Below, piece by piece: positions 58,526 to 64,000 of a stretch of 64,000 nucleotides of DNA. The notes beneath the pieces were generated by a model that saw only the letters and a program-made list of their open reading frames with translations, was not told the origin of the DNA and searched no databases. The stretch is from Bradyrhizobium sp. 1(2017) (lineage in GTDB: Bacteria; Pseudomonadota; Alphaproteobacteria; Rhizobiales; Xanthobacteraceae). Position 1 is the first letter of the stretch. Each line of letters starts with the position of its first letter. Made by a program: the position numbers and the translations under genes. The stretch spans positions 2,500,001 to 2,564,000 of the forward strand of contig NZ_CP050022.2 of NCBI RefSeq assembly GCF_011602485.2, written 5' to 3'.

Positions 58526-60574
58526 ATGAGCCTTTCCCTCCATCCAGACACTCCGCAAGCTAGGACGCTGCCAGCCGCGGCGCCCGATGGCGTCGCTACG
58601 GGCGCGGCGACGGGGCAGGGGATCAGGACACGGCTGTTCACCAAATATGTCGCGCTGTTCGTGGCCGTCGTCGCCATCGCGCTGCTCGTCAACGGCCTGT
58701 TCGAGGTCTTCTTCTATTATCGCGAGCACAAGGCTTCGCTGATCCGGGTCCAGCACGAGCAGGCCGAGGCGGCGGCGGCCAAGATCGGGCAGTTCGTCAA
58801 GGAGATCGAGAGCCAGCTCGGCTGGACCACGCAACTGCCCTGGTCGGGAGGCTCGATCGAGCAACGCCGGTTCGACGCGCTGCGGCTGTTGCGCCAGGTG
58901 CCCGCCATCACCGAACTCGCGCAGGTGGACTCGACGGGCAAGGAGCGATTGCGGGTCTCGCGGCTGGCGATGGACGCGATCGACAGCGGGATCGACCTGT
59001 CGGGCGATCCGAAATTCACCGAGGCGGCAGCACGCAAGGTTTATTACGGGCCGGTCTACTTCCGCAGGGACTCCGAGCCCTATATGACGCTGGCTCTGGC
59101 CGGCGCGCGCAAGGATGCCGGCGTCAGCATCGCGGAGGTTAATCTCAAGCTGATCTGGGACGTCGTGTCCCAGATCAAGGTTGGCGAGCACGGGCACGCC
59201 TACGTGGTCGGACCGGGGGGACGCCTGATCGCGCATCCCGATATCAGTCTCGTGCTGCGCAATACCGACATGTCCGGCCTCGCACAGGTGCGCGCCGCAC
59301 AAGCTGCCGGCGGCACCATGCCGGACGTGATCGAGGAAGCGCGCAATATCCAGGGTCAGAAGGTCTTGGCGGCATCGGCTCCGATCCAACCGCTCGGCTG
59401 GACCATGTTCGTCGAGCTGCCGGTCGAGGAAGCCTATGCCGCGCTCTATGCCGCGCTGCAACGGCTCGCGATCGTGCTGCTGGCGGCATCGATCTTCGCG
59501 GTGCTCGCCGGGATATTCTTGGCGCGCCGCATGGTGGGCCCGATCCAGGCGCTGCGTAGCGGCGCCGAGCGGATCGGCGGCGGCGACTTCTCCCAGCGCA
59601 TCTCGATCAAAACCGGTGACGAGCTCGAAGGCCTCGCCGATCAGTTCAACGACATGGGCGCGCGCTTGCAGGAATCCTATGCCGACCTCGAAAACAAGGT
59701 CGAGCAGCGCACCGCAGAGCTCCGGCAATCCCTGAACGACCTGCGCGCCGCGCAGGATCGCCTGATCCAGACCGAGAAGCTCGCGTCTCTCGGCCAGCTC
59801 ACCGCCGGCATCGCCCACGAGATCAAGAACCCGCTCAACTTCGTCAATAATTTCTCCTCGGTGTCGACGGAACTGATCGACGAGCTCAACGAGACCCTGC
59901 AATCGGTTGCGCTCGACGGCAAGGCGAAGGAAGAGATCGGGGAGCTGGCCGGCATGCTCAAGGGCAATCTCGAGAAGGTGGTGCAGCACGGCAAGCGTGC
60001 CGATTCCATCGTCAGGAACATGCTGCTGCATTCGCGCGAGGGCTCCGGCGAGCATCGCGCCGTCGATATCAACGCAATCGTGGAAGAAAGCCTCAATCTG
60101 GCCTATCACGGCGCCCGCGCCGAACGGCCTGCCTTCAACGTCACGCTCCAGCGCGGCTTCGACCCCGCGGCCGGTATGGTCGACATCTATCCGCAGGAGA
60201 TCACGCGCGTCTTCCTCAATCTGATCTCGAACGGATTCTATGCGGTTGCCAAGCGCAAGGAGAGCGAGGGCGATGGCTTCGAGCCTACCCTGAACGTTGC
60301 GACCAAAAATCTCGGCGGCAACGTCGAAATCCGGATCCGCGACAACGGCACCGGAATTCCGCCCGAAGTGAAGGAGAAGATGTTCAACCCCTTCTTCACC
60401 ACCAAGCCGGCCGGTGAGGGCACCGGCCTCGGCCTGTCCATGAGCCATGATATCGTCGTGAAACAGCACGGCGGCACGATCGACGTGAGTACCACACCCG
60501 GTATATTCACCGAATTCATCATCACGTTGCCACGCACGATGGCGGCAGGCGGCACTACCGGAGGCAAGACTTGA
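58526..60574 (+). CDS. membrane histidine kinase (cache-HAMP-HisKA-HATPase)
   Basis: A 682-residue sensor kinase. A first membrane helix ([18 protein letters not shown], about residues 45-65) is followed by a periplasmic cache-like domain ([36 protein letters not shown]), a second helix ([20 protein letters not shown]), HAMP, a coiled coil ([19 protein letters not shown]), the dimerisation helix with His431 ([13 protein letters not shown]) and an ATPase domain with N ([11 protein letters not shown]), G1 ([11 protein letters not shown]) and G2 ([15 protein letters not shown]) boxes. The stimulus is unknown. GGGGG precedes ATG 58526. Two response regulators follow directly. Confidence 0.93.
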   Translation: MSLSLHPDTPQARTLPAAAPDGVATGAATGQGIRTRLFTKYVALFVAVVAIALLVNGLFEVFFYYREHKASLIRVQHEQAEAAAAKIGQFVKEIESQLGWTTQLPWSGGSIEQRRFDALRLLRQVPAITELAQVDSTGKERLRVSRLAMDAIDSGIDLSGDPKFTEAAARKVYYGPVYFRRDSEPYMTLALAGARKDAGVSIAEVNLKLIWDVVSQIKVGEHGHAYVVGPGGRLIAHPDISLVLRNTDMSGLAQVRAAQAAGGTMPDVIEEARNIQGQKVLAASAPIQPLGWTMFVELPVEEAYAALYAALQRLAIVLLAASIFAVLAGIFLARRMVGPIQALRSGAERIGGGDFSQRISIKTGDELEGLADQFNDMGARLQESYADLENKVEQRTAELRQSLNDLRAAQDRLIQTEKLASLGQLTAGIAHEIKNPLNFVNNFSSVSTELIDELNETLQSVALDGKAKEEIGELAGMLKGNLEKVVQHGKRADSIVRNMLLHSREGSGEHRAVDINAIVEESLNLAYHGARAERPAFNVTLQRGFDPAAGMVDIYPQEITRVFLNLISNGFYAVAKRKESEGDGFEPTLNVATKNLGGNVEIRIRDNGTGIPPEVKEKMFNPFFTTKPAGEGTGLGLSMSHDIVVKQHGGTIDVSTTPGIFTEFIITLPRTMAAGGTTGGKT

Positions 60575-60960
60575 ACGTATACATCCTGGTCGTCGACGAC
60601 GAGCCCGACGTCGAGGCGCTGTTCCGGCAGCAATTCCGGCGCGAGCTGCGCGCCGGCCGCTTCCAGATCGAATTTGCGTCCTCCGCTCCCGACGCGCTCA
60701 AGCGCGCCGCCGAGGTTCGCGATCCCTCCTTGATCCTGATCCTGTCGGACATCAACATGCCCGGCATGAGCGGGCTCGACATGTTGCCGAAGGTGCGTGC
60801 TGCGCATCCGGACGTCCCCGTCATCATGATCACGGCCTATGGCGATGCCGAGACGCGACGCAAGGCGATCGAGCGCGGCGCCGTCGGGCTGCTGACCAAG
60901 CCGATCGACTTTGCGCTGTTGCGGCAGGAGATCGACACGAGGCTCGAGCAAGCCGCATGA
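60571..60960 (+). CDS. single-domain response regulator
   Basis: A 129-residue receiver domain: acidic pocket VDDEPD (8-13), phospho-acceptor Asp60 ([13 protein letters not shown]), Thr in MITAYGD and Lys in LLTKPID. It has no output domain. The start is TTG 60571, overlapping the kinase stop (TTGA) after GGAGGCAAGAC, and the gene overlaps the next by four bases. It may act as phosphate relay or sink between the kinase and the cyclase protein. Confidence 0.92.
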   Translation: MNVYILVVDDEPDVEALFRQQFRRELRAGRFQIEFASSAPDALKRAAEVRDPSLILILSDINMPGMSGLDMLPKVRAAHPDVPVIMITAYGDAETRRKAIERGAVGLLTKPIDFALLRQEIDTRLEQAA

Positions 60961-62207
60961 CTGCGACCATCCTCTTCGTCGATGACGAGCCGGATCTCGA
61001 GGCGCTGATCCTGCAGAAGTTTCGCAGGCAGATTCGCGACGGACTCATCGATATCAAGTTCGCGCGCGACGGCCTCGAGGCGCTGCAATCGCTCGAGCAG
61101 AACCCGCATGTCGACATGGTGGTCTCCGACATCAACATGCCCAGGATGGACGGACTGTCGCTGCTTGCGAAGCTGCAGGAGGCTGAAGACAAGAAGTCGA
61201 CCATCATCGTCTCCGCCTATGGCGACATGAGCAATATCCGTACCGCCATGAACCGCGGCGCGTTCGACTTCCTGACCAAGCCGATCGATTTCGCCGACCT
61301 GGAAGCCACGATCGACAAGACCATTCGCCACGTCGAGATGCTGCGCGAGGTGCGGCGGCGCCAGGCGGAAGCCGAGCGCGCCCACGCTGCGCTTTCGCGT
61401 CATTTCTCCCCGCAGCTCGCCAAGCGTCTCGCGGCCAGCGGCGAAGGCGAGGGGATTGAAGTGCAGTGGCGTGAGGTCGCGACCATCTTCACCGATATCA
61501 CCGGCTTCACCTCGCTGGTCGAAAGCGCGCCGCCCGAGACGCTGGGCGAATTGCTGAACGAATATGTCGGCGGGATGACCGAAATCGTCTTCGCGCATGA
61601 GGGGACGGTCGCCAAGATCATCGGCGATGCGATCCAGGTCCTGTTCAATGCGCCCGGCGATCAGCCGGACTATGCGACGCGTGCGGTGGCCTGCGCCCAC
61701 GATCTCGATGCCTGGGCGCAGGACTTTTGCGTGCGCCAGAAGGCCCGGGGTGTAAACTTCGGCACGACCCGCATCGGCATTCACGCCGGACCGGCACTGG
61801 TCGGGAATTTCGGTGGAAACCGCTTTTTCGATTACACCGCCTATGGAGATTCCATCAATATCGCGGCGCGGCTGGAGGCTGCCAACAAGCATCTGGGAAC
61901 GCGCATTTGCGTCAGCGCCAGCGTTGCCAAGTCGGCCGAGAAGTTTCAAGGCCGGCTTATCGGTGAGCTGATGCTGCGCGGACGCAGCGAACCACTGCGC
62001 GCGTTCGAGCCTCTGCCGCAGGCCAAATTCGACGCGCCGGAAACGGCGCTGTATTCCGAGGCTTTTGCCAAGATGGAGGCCGGCGACGCAGCCGCCATGC
62101 CGGCCTTCGCCGCATTGGTCGGCATGCATGCCGACGATCCCCTGGCCGGCTTTCACCTGAAGCGTCTGCTCAATGGCGCCAAGGGCATTCGCATGCAACT
62201 GGAATAG
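60957..62207 (+). CDS. response regulator with class III adenylyl cyclase domain
   Basis: A 416-residue fusion: receiver domain (residues 1-120, Asp58 in [12 protein letters not shown], Lys in FLTKPID), a short coiled-coil linker (122-150), and a class III nucleotide cyclase (165-345). Metal ligands are Asp180 ([12 protein letters not shown]) and Asp224 ([11 protein letters not shown]); transition-state residues Asn301 and Arg305 are in [12 protein letters not shown]. Lys220 and the Asp/Thr of FDYTAYGD favour ATP over GTP. A C-terminal tail of about 60 residues resembles TPR-like extensions in rhizobial cyclases. It would turn kinase output into cAMP. Confidence 0.93.
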   Translation: MTATILFVDDEPDLEALILQKFRRQIRDGLIDIKFARDGLEALQSLEQNPHVDMVVSDINMPRMDGLSLLAKLQEAEDKKSTIIVSAYGDMSNIRTAMNRGAFDFLTKPIDFADLEATIDKTIRHVEMLREVRRRQAEAERAHAALSRHFSPQLAKRLAASGEGEGIEVQWREVATIFTDITGFTSLVESAPPETLGELLNEYVGGMTEIVFAHEGTVAKIIGDAIQVLFNAPGDQPDYATRAVACAHDLDAWAQDFCVRQKARGVNFGTTRIGIHAGPALVGNFGGNRFFDYTAYGDSINIAARLEAANKHLGTRICVSASVAKSAEKFQGRLIGELMLRGRSEPLRAFEPLPQAKFDAPETALYSEAFAKMEAGDAAAMPAFAALVGMHADDPLAGFHLKRLLNGAKGIRMQLE

Positions 62208-62216
62208 GAGTCCGTC

Positions 62217-62963
62217 ATGATCCGCGAGTTCTCTGCCGGCAATTATCGTTTCATTCCGTCCGTGTTCCAGTATTCGGCGGGCGCTGCCGCGGATGACGGC
62301 TACGAGATCGAGCGCGTCCGCTTCGACCGCCTGGTGCCGCTTGCGGAAGGGTTCGCGCTGGCAGCGAAGTTCATCCAGGAGGCGGGACGCCCGCTGACGG
62401 CGTTCTGCGCCTGCGAGCTGCGCTCGCCGGCGGCTTTCAGCGAGGAGGGCTTTCGTGCCTTCAACCTGCATTACGTGAAGACGCTGTCGGAATGGGGCAT
62501 CTTCGACGGCACCACCAATCCGGTGGCGCGCAGCAACGTCTGTCCCGAGATCGATCCGCCGGCGGAGCCCTCGTTCTATGCGTTCTCCTTCACCCGTCCA
62601 ACCCGCTCGACGACGCCGAGCTTCGTGATCGCCGGCGGCGCCGAGGCGCGCGAGGGCAGCGGGACCTATGTTGAGCGCACGGTACGCTACCGCGACCTCA
62701 GCCCGGAGGGCCTTCGCGAGAAGGTGCGCTTCACCACAACGTCGCAGATGGAGAACCGCATGACGGCCTTCGGCTTTGGCTGGAAGGACACGACAGGCGT
62801 GCAGGCTTATTCCGTGCACGACTTCCACCACACGCTGGTCGACGAACTGGTCCGTCGCGGTGCGCTGCGCTCCGGCCTGACCTGGCATTTTGCCCGGCCG
62901 CCCGTGGTCGATCTCGAATACGAGATGGATTGCCGCCGCGTGCTGCGGGAAGTGGTGATCTAA
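62217..62963 (+). CDS. conserved hypothetical protein
   Basis: A 248-residue soluble protein starting nine bases after the cyclase, with TAGGAG before the ATG, so cotranslation is likely. It lacks a signal peptide. Two regions look like distant RidA/YjgF segments (CELRSPAAFSEEGFRAFNLH and TTNPVARSNVCPEIDPPAEP), which would suggest a deaminase- or hydratase-like fold, but this similarity is weak and may be chance. I cannot name the family with confidence. Confidence 0.75.
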   Translation: MIREFSAGNYRFIPSVFQYSAGAAADDGYEIERVRFDRLVPLAEGFALAAKFIQEAGRPLTAFCACELRSPAAFSEEGFRAFNLHYVKTLSEWGIFDGTTNPVARSNVCPEIDPPAEPSFYAFSFTRPTRSTTPSFVIAGGAEAREGSGTYVERTVRYRDLSPEGLREKVRFTTTSQMENRMTAFGFGWKDTTGVQAYSVHDFHHTLVDELVRRGALRSGLTWHFARPPVVDLEYEMDCRRVLREVVI

Positions 62964-63012
62964 GGCGCGATGAGATTAGGATGAATCGTCATCGCGCTTT
63001 AGGCTATTGTTT

Positions 63013-63061
63013 GAGCATGATCTTTTCGGAAAACCGCTGCACACTTTTCCGGATCATGCTC
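63013..63061. repeat. palindromic repeat, GAGCATGATC family
   Basis: GAGCATGATC (63013-63022) and GATCATGCTC (63052-63061) are the ends of a hairpin with the inner complementary segments TTTTCGGAAAA and TTTTCC. This palindrome is common between genes in Bradyrhizobium and related genera. It lies between convergent genes and may work as a terminator. Confidence 0.85.
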
Positions 63062-63945
63062 TAACGCTGGCGCGGGTCGAGGGCGTCGCGAAGACCATCG
63101 CCGAGCAGGTTCAGCGACAGCACCACCAGGAAGATCGCAAGTCCCGGCCAGATCGCCATCCAGGGCGCCTGGGTTAGGAAACGCTGGGCCGCATTGAGCA
63201 TGCTGCCCCATGACGGTGCCGGCGGTTGCTGGCCGAGGCCGAGGAAGGACAGCGCGGCTTCGGCGATGATGGCGGCTGCGATCGACAGTGTCGCCTGCAC
63301 CAGCAGCGCCGGCAAGATGTTCGGCAGGATATGCGAGAACGCGATCCGCCACGGCGGATTGCCAAGCGCGCGCGCAGCCTCGACGTAATCCTCGGCCTTG
63401 ACGACAAGCACCTGGCCGCGGGTCAGGCGGATGAAGATCGGGGTGGCCGAGATGCCGATTGCGATCATGGCGTTGCCGAGACTCGGACCGAGGAATGCCG
63501 CGAGCGCGATCGCCAGAATCAGGAAGGGGCAGGCCAGCATCGCATCCGTGATCCGGCTGATCAGGGCGTCGGCGAAGCCGCCTCGATAGCCGGCAAGGAG
63601 GCCGAGCGGCACGCCGATGCCGAGCGCGATCGCAACCGAGATCAGGCCCGCGAGCAGCGACGCCCGCGCGCCGTAGATGACGCGGCTCAGGATGTCGCGG
63701 CCGAGCTCGTCGGTGCCGAACCAGTGCACGGCGGTCGGCGGCTTGCGCACCAGGCTCCAGCTCGTTGCGATGGGATCGTAGGGAACGACCAACGGCGCAA
63801 GCACCGCTAGTGCGATGAACGCGATGATCACGACGAGCCCGAATACCGCAGCCTTGCGCTTGAACAGGCGCCGCCGGGCGCGGCGTGCCGGGCTGTCCAG
63901 CTCGTGAGCTTGCGTGACGGGACTGGCCAGCGCCGCGTCGGTCAT
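63061..63945 (-). CDS. ABC transporter permease (dipeptide/oligopeptide DppC type)
   Basis: A 294-residue permease with the N-terminal OppC-N segment (RRLFKRKAAVFGLVVIIAFI) followed by the conserved HWFGTDELGRDILSRVIYGA, the mark of DppC/OppC/NikC proteins. Six membrane helices follow, and the EAA loop is YVEAARALGNPPWRIAFSHI. It imports peptides, nickel or opine-like solutes with partner proteins outside the window. The upstream permease gene ends two bases before its ATG, so the two are one operon. Confidence 0.93.
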   Translation of the reverse strand: MTDAALASPVTQAHELDSPARRARRRLFKRKAAVFGLVVIIAFIALAVLAPLVVPYDPIATSWSLVRKPPTAVHWFGTDELGRDILSRVIYGARASLLAGLISVAIALGIGVPLGLLAGYRGGFADALISRITDAMLACPFLILAIALAAFLGPSLGNAMIAIGISATPIFIRLTRGQVLVVKAEDYVEAARALGNPPWRIAFSHILPNILPALLVQATLSIAAAIIAEAALSFLGLGQQPPAPSWGSMLNAAQRFLTQAPWMAIWPGLAIFLVVLSLNLLGDGLRDALDPRQR

Positions 63946-63947
63946 GG

Positions 63948-64000
63948 TTACCCTCGCAGCCGCGGATTGACGAGGACATAGGCAATGTCGGCAATGAGAT
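63948..64000 (-). CDS. ABC transporter permease (DppB type), C-terminal end only
   Basis: Only the last 16 codons are inside the window (LIADIAYVLVNPRLRG). The ending D-x-x-Y-x-L-x-(N/D)-P-R-x-R is typical of DppB/OppB permeases, and the position directly before a DppC-type gene agrees. The rest lies beyond base 64000. Confidence 0.75.
   Translation of the reverse strand, partial: LIADIAYVLVNPRLRG

Noticed and set aside
56560..62888. Several long minus-strand frames opposite the RND pump, the kinase and the cyclase
   Set aside because: Each is antisense to a strongly supported gene with catalytic motifs, and their translations are Arg/His/Asp-rich with no recognisable fold.
1..64000. tRNA, rRNA, CRISPR arrays, prophage or conjugation genes
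   Set aside because: I found no cloverleaf with a CCA-type end near the recombinase, no rRNA motifs, no cas genes and no phage structural or transfer genes; a covariance-model scan would be needed to exclude a missed tRNA.

Overview
The window looks like a chromosomal stretch of a Bradyrhizobium or a close relative (Alphaproteobacteria, Hyphomicrobiales). Reasons: uniformly high GC, many aliphatic-acid/sugar catabolic enzymes with paralogous regulators, FixK/FNR-type boxes (TTGA-N6-TCAA), hairpin repeats of the kind scattered through Bradyrhizobium genomes (the GTAGGGTGGGC, CGTCATTGCGAG, TCCTGGCGAAGCCAGGA and GAGCATGATC families), and the degenerate intergenic repeat that yields spurious 'GPKADI' reading frames. 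This assignment is by pattern recognition; no database search was made.

Layout. 1-13.5 kb: sugar-acid and carbonyl metabolism (SMP-30 lactonases, aldo/keto reductase, zinc alcohol dehydrogenase, uronate dehydrogenase, aldehyde dehydrogenase), a class PPK2 polyphosphate kinase, a divergent Lrp-type regulator/homodimeric 2-oxoacid dehydrogenase E1 pair, a potassium-channel-like protein and a transglutaminase-like protease. 13.5-24 kb: a FixK-like box, a GlsB/YeaQ membrane protein, a divergent GntR regulator/sugar-acid dehydratase pair with two matching operator candidates, a phosphatase/enoyl-CoA hydratase pair, a ferredoxin-reductase-type flavoprotein preceded by a 13-codon leader, and two PfkB kinases of which one is frameshifted. 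24-32.7 kb: a TetR regulator and a seven-gene import/catabolism operon (NitT/TauT-type ABC importer, enolase-superfamily enzyme, Gfo/Idh/MocA oxidoreductase, DUF993 aldolase-like protein, sugar isomerase) whose substrate I cannot name.

33-47 kb is the accessory part: a SulP anion transporter, two different secreted arylsulfatases, a secreted protein made of two FlbD-like repeats, several small unknown genes, a stand-alone tyrosine recombinase, two further FixK-like boxes, a swarm of decayed intergenic repeats, and two identical direct copies of an IS110-family (IS1111 subgroup) element. The region downstream of each transposase can fold into a stem with an internal loop whose two strands match, over 9 bases each, the left and the right insertion junctions. 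This is the signature expected of a bridge RNA (seekRNA), and it predicts the target GATTTA/TGAGTAC shared by both insertions. It is the most interesting observation here.

47-64 kb returns to housekeeping/adaptive genes: a Spy/LTXXQ-like secreted protein with Pro/Ala repeats, ornithine aminotransferase, a cytochrome P450 opposite a split TPP-dependent decarboxylase, a TetR-controlled RND efflux pump ending in a clear terminator, a cache-HAMP histidine kinase with two response regulators of which the second carries a class III adenylyl cyclase, and the end of a dipeptide-type ABC permease pair running off the window.
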